A stretch of 10,053 nt of DNA. It comes from Candidatus Omnitrophota bacterium (GTDB lineage Bacteria > Omnitrophota > Gorgyraeia > S143-82). Below, piece by piece: positions 1 through 6,602 of this stretch. The notes below the pieces were generated by a model that worked only from the letters and a program-made list of their open reading frames with translations, ran no database searches and was not told the origin of the DNA. Position 1 is the first letter of the stretch. Each line of letters opens with the position of its first letter. The stretch is taken from NCBI GenBank assembly GCA_027034965.1, contig JALVWL010000144.1:1-10053 (forward strand), in the 5' to 3' direction. The translations under genes were made by a program, and so were the position numbers.

Positions 1-2
1 CT

Positions 3-542
3 TTATATCGCGTCTATATGGTAAATAGAGGTTATTCTTTTAGTTACTTAAAGTATTTTCTTTTCCACAGACTCTTTATAGCTCCTAATCAATTAAACTA
101 TGATGCCACTGATCGGGTATTCTTTAAAAAAGACGAACATAAACTGGAGGCGATTGATAAAGTTTTGATAAATAAACTACCTATGGATGCAAATCCATCC
201 GTAAACTATCTGATGTATAAGTCAAGGGGCCCTGAAGTCCTGAATATACAATGTGGTTTTACGGATGCGTATCCTGGTATTTTAATGGAAATGTTTGGAC
301 GTTTTGGGGTATTTGCGATTGTCCTTTTGGGAGCAATTTTTTATGTTTGGTCAGCGTATAAGATGGTTTTTTATGTAGCTCTAGGACATATCTTTTATGC
401 TATCTTTTTCTTCTTTATATTTTATGCATTTAGTATGTTATACTATCAGGGACAATTTCCAACACTTAGACTTTTTATTAAGTTATTACTGGTTATTGTA
501 GCTTATTCAATTGTAAGAAAATACAGAGTAGGGCGGAGATGA
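3..542 (+). CDS. C-terminal part of a multi-membrane protein, probable O-antigen/exopolysaccharide polymerase (Wzy-like), 5' end outside window
   Basis: The frame is open to the left edge: five sense codons precede the first ATG at 18, so this is most likely the end of a longer gene rather than a 174-residue protein. Numbered from that ATG, residues 1-80 form a polar stretch, as in the large periplasmic loop of Wzy polymerases. It is followed by a Gly/Phe-rich segment (about 80-95, including GFTDAYPG and MFGRFG) and three hydrophobic helices at about 96-112, 118-142 and 150-166, then a basic tail (RKYRVGRR). Wzy proteins join lipid-linked repeat units at the periplasmic face of the inner membrane. 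The loop-then-helices layout and the glycosyltransferases downstream support this role, but Wzy sequences are poorly conserved, so a different polysaccharide membrane protein is possible. The stop overlaps the next start (ATGA), which implies translational coupling. Confidence 0.6.
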   Translation, partial: LYRVYMVNRGYSFSYLKYFLFHRLFIAPNQLNYDATDRVFFKKDEHKLEAIDKVLINKLPMDANPSVNYLMYKSRGPEVLNIQCGFTDAYPGILMEMFGRFGVFAIVLLGAIFYVWSAYKMVFYVALGHIFYAIFFFFIFYAFSMLYYQGQFPTLRLFIKLLLVIVAYSIVRKYRVGRR

Positions 543-1933
543 TACAACTAAGAAATCATTATGATCTCGTTTTTGCTGTTATTGCACCCAGGGAAGTCGG
601 GTTCTTCTTGGCAGTTGCAGATGAGTTGAAGAAAATCTCTAGAGGTATATCTATTGCTTTTATTACATTTTACGAGCCCGGAGATAGGGCCATAAAAAGG
701 CGCGGATATAGGGTTTTTAGTCTGCATAAAGAGAGAGAAGTTGTTGATTCGTTTTCAGAACAGGATATAGAGTATGTAAGGCAGAAATATAAAATAAAAG
801 ATATTCGTCCGTTGTTATTGCACGAAAAATATACATTTGCCAGATATGACGAAGACAACTTGATAAAAAAATTGATTTCCTACGATAGATATTTTGAAAG
901 GATATTATACGAAAATAAAATAAGCCTTGTTGCACAGGAACTGGGAGGGTTTATTGCGCCTATGTCTTTATTCTACAATTGCAGGCATAAAGGAGTAGAC
1001 CATATATTCTTTGAGCCATCTATGTATAAGGGGAGATTGTTTTTTAATCTAAACAGTATGGATGTCATATTAAAAGATATTGAGCCTCGAGAAGAAGATA
1101 TCGCTTTTATTGAGCAATATTTAGAGAATTACAATAAGGAAAAGACCATCGTTGTCCCGATAAAAGATAAAGAGAACTTTTCTTCTGGCATAAAAAGGCT
1201 TCTGCAGGGCCGTTATATCAAGAGATTTATTGGGAAGCTCTATTCAAAATATATATTAGGAGAAAAAGAAGAATATGATGCTATTCTAAATCAGGTAAAG
1301 ACGCATTTTTCTATGTTTATAAACAGCATAAGACAAAAGAAATTATATTCTCAGCCTGATTATGAAAATGACAAATATATATATTTCCCTTTACATGTGC
1401 CTCTGGATTTTCAGCTTACAGTAAGGGAGCCTAAATATCTAAATCAAATTGCGCTTGTAGAGTATATTGCATCTATATTACCTTATGGATATAAATTGTA
1501 TATAAAGGAGCATCCAGCATCTGTTGGTGCGTATAATTATTATGAATTAAAACGAGTGTTAAAGCAGAATAAAAATGTAAGATTGATTTTCCCTCACGAG
1601 AATTCCTATAACTTGATAAAGAATGCCCAAGAAATTATTACAATAAATTCCAAAGTAGGAGCAGAGGCCCTTATGCAAGGAAGACGTGTGTTTGTCTTGG
1701 GTAAGACATATTATCAGCATTCAGTAAATGCTATAAAGATATCAGATGTTAGAGATTTTCTGGGCTACCTGGGGCAAAAGACTTCGGTAAATCCAGATTA
1801 TTTGTTTTTTGCAAAGGTTTATCTCTCTAGTATGGAAGGGGAGTTATATTCTTTAGATAAGGAAAACGTCAAAAAATTTGCAAATCTATTGAATGAACAT
1901 CTAAACTCCGTTTCAGTAGTAAATGTGGGATAA
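539..1933 (+). CDS. Capsule polysaccharide synthesis-type glycosyltransferase candidate
   Basis: This is a 464-residue soluble protein with no signal peptide or clear membrane helix. Its C-terminal half carries motifs I associate with the capsule-synthesis family (KpsC/KpsS/LipB relatives, Pfam Capsule_synth): FPLHVPLD at about 283-290, YIKEHP at 321-326, then INSKVGAEAL at 369-378 followed by GRRVFVLGKTYY at 381-392. In that family the KEHP histidine and the Ser-x-x-Gly-x-Glu-Ala loop belong to the nucleotide-sugar site of a GT-B-like fold. The N-terminal 200 residues would form the acceptor domain and I do not recognise them specifically. The ATG overlaps the upstream stop by two bases, and GGAG abuts the start directly, so translation probably depends on the upstream gene. 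The likely job is transfer of a sugar to the repeat unit or lipid carrier on the cytoplasmic side. Donor and acceptor cannot be told. Its DNA is AT-rich compared with the right half of the window. Confidence 0.65.
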   Translation: MIQLRNHYDLVFAVIAPREVGFFLAVADELKKISRGISIAFITFYEPGDRAIKRRGYRVFSLHKEREVVDSFSEQDIEYVRQKYKIKDIRPLLLHEKYTFARYDEDNLIKKLISYDRYFERILYENKISLVAQELGGFIAPMSLFYNCRHKGVDHIFFEPSMYKGRLFFNLNSMDVILKDIEPREEDIAFIEQYLENYNKEKTIVVPIKDKENFSSGIKRLLQGRYIKRFIGKLYSKYILGEKEEYDAILNQVKTHFSMFINSIRQKKLYSQPDYENDKYIYFPLHVPLDFQLTVREPKYLNQIALVEYIASILPYGYKLYIKEHPASVGAYNYYELKRVLKQNKNVRLIFPHENSYNLIKNAQEIITINSKVGAEALMQGRRVFVLGKTYYQHSVNAIKISDVRDFLGYLGQKTSVNPDYLFFAKVYLSSMEGELYSLDKENVKKFANLLNEHLNSVSVVNVG

Positions 1934-1963
1934 CTCGATTATAATGGCTGACAAGGTAATATT

Positions 1964-3448
1964 ATGAAAGTTTTATTCCTCAACCCCCCATTTTTGCCGA
2001 GGTTTTCGCGGGAGCAGAGGAGTCCTGCAGTTACAAAGAGTGGCACCTTCTATTATCCCAAATGGCTCAGTTATGCGGCAGGGGTAGCGATAAAAGAGGG
2101 GCATGATGTTATGCTCATTGATGGCCCGGCCGAAAGTTGCCCTGTTAAGGATATCTTTGCCTATGTGAGGGATGAGAAATTCGATGCGGTCGTGTGTGAT
2201 ACCTCGACCCCCAGTATTGTAAATGATTTGGGAATAATTGACAGGCTTATTGATGAGAATCCTGACCTTTTTATTATTGCAGTTGGTAGGCATGTCTCGG
2301 CTATGCCGGAAGAGACATTCAAGATGTCAAAGAATTTGAGATTCATTGCCAAAGGAGAATACGATTATATTGTCCGTGATTGGCTGAGGGCAATAGAGGG
2401 AAAATTAAAGTTTTCGGATGTCAAAGGGCTTGTCTGGAGTAATGGTGATGGAAAGATAATCTACAATGAGCCGATGCCCTTGATAGAAAATCTGGATGAA
2501 CTTCCTTTTGTTACCTCTGTTTACAAGAGGTTTTTGAATATAAGGGACTATTTCTATGGCCACTCCTTATATCCTCTTGTTGTATTTGATACGAGTAGGG
2601 GCTGTCCTTATCAATGTGATTTTTGTGCTTATCCGCAGACATTTAGCGGCCATAAGTTAAGGTTTCGCTCTATAGAGAATGTAGTTGCTGAGTTTAAATA
2701 TGTTGCGGAAAACTTCCCTGAGGTCAAGTCTATTATGCTTGAGGATGATACCTTTATTGTAGATATTAAACGGACAGAAAAGTTGGCCGATGCCCTTATA
2801 AAGGCGGGCAATAAGATCCCGTTTGATGCTAATTCCAGATATGATGTTGATGCTGACCTAGAATTTTTTAAAAAGCTAAAAAAGGCAGGGGCAAGGCTCT
2901 TTTGTGTTGGGTTTGAAAGCGGTGATGAGGATGTACTTAAGAAGATGCATAAGGGAACTTCTGTATATAAGGCAAAGCCGTTTGTTGATAAGTGTCGCAA
3001 GGCAGGGATTATGATACACGGATGTTTTATGGTGGGCAACCTGGATGAGACAAGGGAAAGTATGCAGAAAACCCTGGATCTGGCAATAGAGATTATGCCT
3101 GATACAGCGCAGTTTTTCCCGATTATGGTCTACCCTGGGACAAGGGCATACGCAGAGGCCAAAAGAAGGGGATGGCTTGCTACTGAAGATTTTTCCAAGT
3201 GGATAACAGAGGAAGGCCTGCACAATAGCGTTGTAAATCTCCCTGATATATCCAATAGGGAATTGGTTGAATTCTGTGATTATGCCAGAAAGCGGTTTTA
3301 TACTCGGCCAAAGTATCTTTTGTATAAACTAAAGCAGTCATTGACAAACTTTGATGAGTTTAAGCGGAATCTAAGGGGATTTAAGACCCTGGCTAAGTAT
3401 TTGTGGCGAGGGACGTTTGACACTAAGTCCGATAAATATGCAAGCTAA
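1964..3448 (+). CDS. B12-binding-domain radical SAM protein, HpnJ-like
   Basis: The protein has 494 residues. Residues 1-145 look like the Rossmann-type cobalamin-binding domain (start MKVLFLNPP, then VMLIDGPAES), but the classical DxHxxG motif is absent, as in many members of this class. The radical SAM core follows, with the 4Fe-4S ligands C214, C218 and C221 (CPYQCDFC), then LEDDTF and, later, HGCFMVGNLDET. The whole plan resembles, from memory, the hopanoid-associated radical SAM protein HpnJ: N-terminal PP motif, FYYPKWL, TSTPS, LPFVTSVYKR, an FCxxPQT block after the cysteines, and a C-terminal KRFYTRPK block. In HpnJ the enzyme remodels a sugar-derived headgroup. Here it sits among glycosyltransferases, so the substrate may be a lipid-linked sugar, but that is inference. 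ATG 1964 has AAGG seven bases upstream. The 3' end overlaps the next gene by 11 to 32 bases depending on that gene's start. Confidence 0.88.
   Translation: MKVLFLNPPFLPRFSREQRSPAVTKSGTFYYPKWLSYAAGVAIKEGHDVMLIDGPAESCPVKDIFAYVRDEKFDAVVCDTSTPSIVNDLGIIDRLIDENPDLFIIAVGRHVSAMPEETFKMSKNLRFIAKGEYDYIVRDWLRAIEGKLKFSDVKGLVWSNGDGKIIYNEPMPLIENLDELPFVTSVYKRFLNIRDYFYGHSLYPLVVFDTSRGCPYQCDFCAYPQTFSGHKLRFRSIENVVAEFKYVAENFPEVKSIMLEDDTFIVDIKRTEKLADALIKAGNKIPFDANSRYDVDADLEFFKKLKKAGARLFCVGFESGDEDVLKKMHKGTSVYKAKPFVDKCRKAGIMIHGCFMVGNLDETRESMQKTLDLAIEIMPDTAQFFPIMVYPGTRAYAEAKRRGWLATEDFSKWITEEGLHNSVVNLPDISNRELVEFCDYARKRFYTRPKYLLYKLKQSLTNFDEFKRNLRGFKTLAKYLWRGTFDTKSDKYAS
3408..3413 (+). promoter_or_regulatory. Possible ribosome binding site for an alternative TTG start of the GT2 gene
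   Basis: GAGGGA lies three bases before TTG 3417, inside the end of the radical SAM gene. The spacing is short. It is the only purine-rich site near either start candidate, because ATG 3438 has no convincing Shine-Dalgarno sequence. It therefore leaves the start of the next gene undecided. Confidence 0.3.
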
Positions 3449-4268
3449 TCCTCTGGTGTATATCATTATGCCCAATTATAACGGGGCAGATTATTTAAAG
3501 ACAAGCATTTCATCTATCATTAATCAGTCATATCAGAATTGGAAGTTATTGATAGTGGATGATTCTTCTACTGATAATTCTGTAGAAATAATCAAAGGAT
3601 TTAGAGAACAGGATAATCGCATATCCTATTATGTTTTAAAAGAAAATGCAGGTTGTCCAGCTATTCCGAGGAATATTGGGTTAAAAATGGCGGAAGGTGA
3701 TTATGTGGCGTTCATTGATTCAGACGACATCTGGCATTCTGAAAAATTGAAATTGCAGATTTCCATAGCCCTAAATGAAGGATATAACTTTGTTGCCACA
3801 GGAGTATGCCATTTTGTAGATGAAGATGCTATATTTGTGAAGCCAATTGAGGGAAATTTTGCCAATATACCTATCAAGAAGTATTCGCATAGGGATATGT
3901 TGTTCAAAAATAGGATTATAAGCGGGTCTTCTGCCTTGATTAATTTGTCTCTAATAAGAGATAATGGCCTGTTTTTTAAAGAGGATATACGTTATCGCGC
4001 GGTTGAGGACTATCTGTTTTGGCTTAAGCTCCTGGAGTTGACGGAGAAATGTGTGCTTATAGACCTCCCTTTGGTCTTTTACCGCCATTCACTGACTTCT
4101 ATCTCAAAATCAAAGTTACCAATGGCGAAGAAGGTGTTTATGTTATTGAGTGAATACGAATATAATGATGGGAAACGCATTGGATTAGAGAGGTTTGTAT
4201 ATTTTTCAACCTATGCCTTCTTGTCTATGATGAACAGGATATTCGTGAAGAGGTGTGGGGATAGTTAA
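3438..4268 (+). CDS. Family 2 glycosyltransferase (GT-A fold, TuaG-like)
   Basis: This 276-residue protein (from ATG 3438) has a typical GT2 N-terminal domain. It opens with the nucleotide-binding strand YIIMPNYNGADYL, then LLIVDDSSTD at about 37-46, a PRNIGL helix, and GDYVAFIDSDDIW with the metal-binding DSDD at about 94-97. An EDYLFWLKLLE block carries the acidic residues usually taken as the catalytic base region. It resembles TuaG and related capsule/teichuronic acid transferases of about 250-280 residues. It has no membrane helix, so it should act at the cytoplasmic face on a polyprenyl-linked acceptor. The sugar is unknown. An in-frame TTG at 3417 would add seven residues and has a nearby purine-rich site. 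I prefer the ATG because the domain begins directly after it and the overlap with the upstream gene is smaller. After the stop there are 111 bases to the next gene. Confidence 0.9.
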   Translation: MQANPLVYIIMPNYNGADYLKTSISSIINQSYQNWKLLIVDDSSTDNSVEIIKGFREQDNRISYYVLKENAGCPAIPRNIGLKMAEGDYVAFIDSDDIWHSEKLKLQISIALNEGYNFVATGVCHFVDEDAIFVKPIEGNFANIPIKKYSHRDMLFKNRIISGSSALINLSLIRDNGLFFKEDIRYRAVEDYLFWLKLLELTEKCVLIDLPLVFYRHSLTSISKSKLPMAKKVFMLLSEYEYNDGKRIGLERFVYFSTYAFLSMMNRIFVKRCGDS

Positions 4269-4369
4269 GAATACTAATTATTCCCAACTATTTGTATGAT
4301 AGAGTAAGTTCCTGTGTTCATACCCGGATGTCTTTCCTATGCTGGATATATGTGCTATTATTAACTGTT

Positions 4370-4376
4370 AAGGTGG
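4370..4376 (+). promoter_or_regulatory. Ribosome binding site supporting the TTG start of the sugar-phosphate transferase
   Basis: AAGGTGG ends three bases before TTG 4380, with AAGG six bases from it. The next candidate, ATG 4407, has GAGGTGG directly abutting the start codon, which is too close to work well. This favours the TTG. Confidence 0.5.
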
Positions 4377-4379
4377 TTA

Positions 4380-5831
4380 TTGCCTAATCCTGTTAAATCG
4401 AGGTGGATGGTGCGGCCTATATTTAATAAATTGCTATTCTTCTTTATCCTAATTTGTTCTACCTTTATAAGTATATTTCTGGCATTTGAGGTGGCATTTG
4501 TCCTGCGTAAGTTCTTTGGTCACTGGCATGTAAGTTATTCGGAGATACATTTTCTGCCTTTTCTTTATTTCTTTTTGGTTCTCTTGGTGGATATATATAG
4601 GGGTGTTTATATAAAGAGGGTACCTTTTTGGATAGATATCAAAAACAGCATAGAAAGCCTTTTCTGGGCAGAGATATTGTTGTTTGCCTTTATTAGTGCG
4701 CTTAAGATTTACGATATATCAAGGGCATTTCTGATGCTATGGTTTTTTATTGTCTTGCTTTCTCTTCCTATTATTAGGTATATAGCAAGGGCATTTTTGA
4801 ATAGTATGGGAATTTACAGGGATAATCTTCTGATTTTAGGGGCAAATGATATGGCCCTGGCAGGTGCCTCTTATATATTAAAAGAGCCCGCAATGGGATA
4901 TAACATCGTCGGTTTTATTGATGATAACCCTTCTGACAGGTATATAAAGCTAAACGGCCGCAAGTTTAGGCTGTTTAAGGGGATTAAGAATTTTAAAAGG
5001 ATTGCTCGTATATTGGATGTGGGCACGATAATGATAGGCTTGCCGGATGTTTCTGAGGATAAATTAATCAGTCTTGTGAATGAGATACATCTATCTTCGC
5101 ATAAGGTCCTATTTATGCCGGGGATAAAGGGCCTTTCCCTGTTGAATGCAGAGATTATTCCTCCATTTATGGACAATATTTTACTTGTTCATTTGAGAAA
5201 TAATCTTATGTATTTTAGAAACAGATTTATAAAGAGGAGCATAGATATAGTCTTATCGCTTGTGGCAATATTATTGTTATGGCCAGTGTTTTTGATTATT
5301 GCCTATCTAATAAAACGAAGTTCCGAAGGCCCTGTTATATATAAACAGAGAAGGATAGGCTATGGTGGGAAGGTATTTTTTGTATATAAGTTCAGGACGA
5401 TGTATAAAGATGCCGATGATAGGTTAAAGGAGATATTGAAAAACGACCCTGAAAAGGCGCGCCAGTGGCAGGAGACACATAAATTAAGTGATGACCCGCG
5501 CATAACACCTTTGGGGAGGATTTTGCGCAGGACATCGTTAGATGAATTGCCACAGCTGTTCAATGTATTCAAAGGCGACATGGCACTGGTTGGTCCGCGT
5601 CCGGTAACGCAGGATGAGATAGACAGGCATTACAAGAAGGATGCTGCCTATTATTTCATGGTCCGTCCTGGTATTACTGGGCTATGGCAGGTCTCTGGCA
5701 GGAGTGATACAGATTATAAGTTCCGTATTGAAACGGATGTCTGGTATGTGCTTAATTGGTCTCTGTGGCTGGATTTGATGATACTGGCGAAGACAATATG
5801 GGTGGTTATCAGAGGCAAAGGGGCATATTGA
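4380..5831 (+). CDS. Polyprenyl-phosphate sugar-1-phosphate transferase (initiating PGT, WbaP/CpsE type)
   Basis: The protein has 483 residues, normal for the long form of this family. Hydrophobic helices lie at about 17-42, 57-72, 92-110 and 116-134. They are followed by a Rossmann-like CoA_binding_3 domain (LLILGAND at 150-157, NIVGFIDDNP at 175-184). The catalytic bacterial sugar transferase domain starts with the re-entrant helix at about 287-311. Its motifs are all present: GPVIYKQRRIGYGG, KFRTM (337-341), RRTSLDELPQL with the catalytic Asp-Glu pair 388-389, GDMALVGPRP (399-408), RPGITGLWQVSGR (429-441) and a C-terminal VIRGKGAY. It would move a sugar-1-phosphate from a UDP-sugar to undecaprenyl phosphate at the inner membrane, starting repeat-unit assembly. 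The sugar (Glc, Gal or an N-acetyl sugar) cannot be told. It lies last in the polysaccharide cluster. The start is TTG; ATG 4407 is a weaker alternative. Confidence 0.95.
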   Translation: MPNPVKSRWMVRPIFNKLLFFFILICSTFISIFLAFEVAFVLRKFFGHWHVSYSEIHFLPFLYFFLVLLVDIYRGVYIKRVPFWIDIKNSIESLFWAEILLFAFISALKIYDISRAFLMLWFFIVLLSLPIIRYIARAFLNSMGIYRDNLLILGANDMALAGASYILKEPAMGYNIVGFIDDNPSDRYIKLNGRKFRLFKGIKNFKRIARILDVGTIMIGLPDVSEDKLISLVNEIHLSSHKVLFMPGIKGLSLLNAEIIPPFMDNILLVHLRNNLMYFRNRFIKRSIDIVLSLVAILLLWPVFLIIAYLIKRSSEGPVIYKQRRIGYGGKVFFVYKFRTMYKDADDRLKEILKNDPEKARQWQETHKLSDDPRITPLGRILRRTSLDELPQLFNVFKGDMALVGPRPVTQDEIDRHYKKDAAYYFMVRPGITGLWQVSGRSDTDYKFRIETDVWYVLNWSLWLDLMILAKTIWVVIRGKGAY

Positions 5832-5928
5832 AGATTACCGTTAGCATTGTTGGGATGAGATCTGGATGGGTTTTTTAGTTGTGGATTGTATTTTATAAGT
5901 GATGAAATCTTCTCTATTATATAGGGTT

Positions 5929-5961
5929 GGCCTATGGTATACTTTATAGGCCTGATTTTTT
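5929..5961 (+). terminator. Rho-independent terminator candidate after the polysaccharide cluster
   Basis: GGCCTAT (5929-5935) and ATAGGCC (5946-5952) are perfect reverse complements with a 10-base loop. Two G-T pairs could extend the stem inward. After TGA comes a run of six T (5956-5961). The hairpin lies about 100 bases after the transferase stop and 34 bases before hisB. The stem is short, so termination strength is uncertain. Confidence 0.6.
5935..5943 (+). promoter_or_regulatory. Possible extended -10 promoter element for the hisB operon
   Basis: TGGTATACT matches the extended -10 form (TG, one base, then a TATAAT-like hexamer with five of six matches). No good -35 lies 16-18 bases upstream, which extended -10 promoters tolerate. 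A second option is TACAAT at 5965-5970 with TTTATA at 5943-5948, 16 bases apart. Both overlap the terminator hairpin. This is a pattern match only. Confidence 0.25.
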
Positions 5962-5981
5962 CCTTACAATTGTGTGAGATT

Positions 5982-5989
5982 GGGAGGAG
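5982..5989 (+). promoter_or_regulatory. Ribosome binding site deciding the hisB start
   Basis: GGGAGGAG ends five bases before ATG 5995, an ideal spacing. It lies inside the extension that would begin at GTG 5974, so the GTG start is rejected in favour of the ATG. Confidence 0.8.
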
Positions 5990-5994
5990 CTTTT

Positions 5995-6585
5995 ATGGAT
6001 AGGATAGGGGAAGTAAAGAGGCAGACTAGGGAGACGGATATATCCTGTAGGGTAGAGCTGGACAATCCGGGTAGGATTAAAGTAGATACGGATATAGCCT
6101 TTCTATCTCATATGCTGGAGCTCTTTGCGAGATTTGCGAATATATCTCTTGCTCTGGAGGCCAGGGGGGATGTACAGATAGATATTCACCACCTCAATGA
6201 GGATATTGGTATTGTCCTGGGGCAGTGCATTGCCAATACTTTGGGTGATAAGGTCGGGATAAGGCGGGTGGCCAGTGCCTATATGCCTATGGATGAGGCG
6301 ATGGCGAGGGCGGTGGTAGATATAAGCGGCAGGCCTTATCTTGCATTCAATGTCTTTGTCGCAGGGGTGGATAACAGTATTCAGGCCTACTCGTTTGATT
6401 ATGCGCGTCAGTTTTTCCTGGCCTTGGCAAATCATCTGAAGGCCAATATTCACATAGACCTCTTGCGAGGCAGGGACTTTCATCATTGTATGGAGGCGAT
6501 CTTCAAGGCGTTTGGTATGGCATTGCGGGATGCTGTGCGTATAGAAGGTAAAGATATCCCGAGTACCAAGGGGATATTGGACTAG
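5995..6585 (+). CDS. hisB: Imidazoleglycerol-phosphate dehydratase (HisB), divergent and outside a his operon
   Basis: HisB dehydrates imidazole glycerol phosphate to imidazole acetol phosphate in histidine synthesis. It is a cytoplasmic manganese-dependent enzyme. From ATG 5995 the protein has 196 residues, the usual length for the single-function form. Conserved parts include RQTRETDI near the start, SHML (H39), the two metal-binding HHxxE motifs (HHLNE 65-69 and HHCME 163-167), MPMDEAMARAVVDISGRPYL (97-116), FKAFGMALRDA and the C-terminal PSTKGIL. Several usually conserved spots differ: FLSHML rather than FLDHML, ARFA rather than ARHG, QIDIHH rather than HIDDHH, and RQFF (Q139) where family members I recall have His or Glu. 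No other his gene is visible here. The 17-base gap and strong ribosome binding site before the epimerase gene suggest one transcript. The family assignment is firm. Full enzyme activity is likely but less certain because of the substitutions. Confidence 0.9.
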   Translation: MDRIGEVKRQTRETDISCRVELDNPGRIKVDTDIAFLSHMLELFARFANISLALEARGDVQIDIHHLNEDIGIVLGQCIANTLGDKVGIRRVASAYMPMDEAMARAVVDISGRPYLAFNVFVAGVDNSIQAYSFDYARQFFLALANHLKANIHIDLLRGRDFHHCMEAIFKAFGMALRDAVRIEGKDIPSTKGILD

Positions 6586-6602
6586 TGCTGTAAGGAGGAG
6601 CA

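Noticed and set aside
1944..1966. Tiny open frame starting ATG 1944 before the radical SAM gene
   Set aside because: Only seven codons, no clear ribosome binding site, and its stop merely overlaps the true start; nothing marks it as a leader peptide.
2629..3039. Minus-strand open frame of 136 codons opposite the radical SAM gene
   Set aside because: Low-complexity Ser-rich translation that shadows the radical SAM core; no domain and no ribosome binding logic.
4269..4379. Possible promoter or terminator in the gap before the sugar-phosphate transferase gene
   Set aside because: TATTAT at 4356-4361 lacks a credible -35, and no stem longer than about four pairs followed by T residues was found.
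5974..5994. GTG start extending hisB by seven residues
   Set aside because: The strong GGGAGGAG at 5982-5989 lies inside this extension and is spaced five bases from ATG 5995, and the ATG gives the normal family length.
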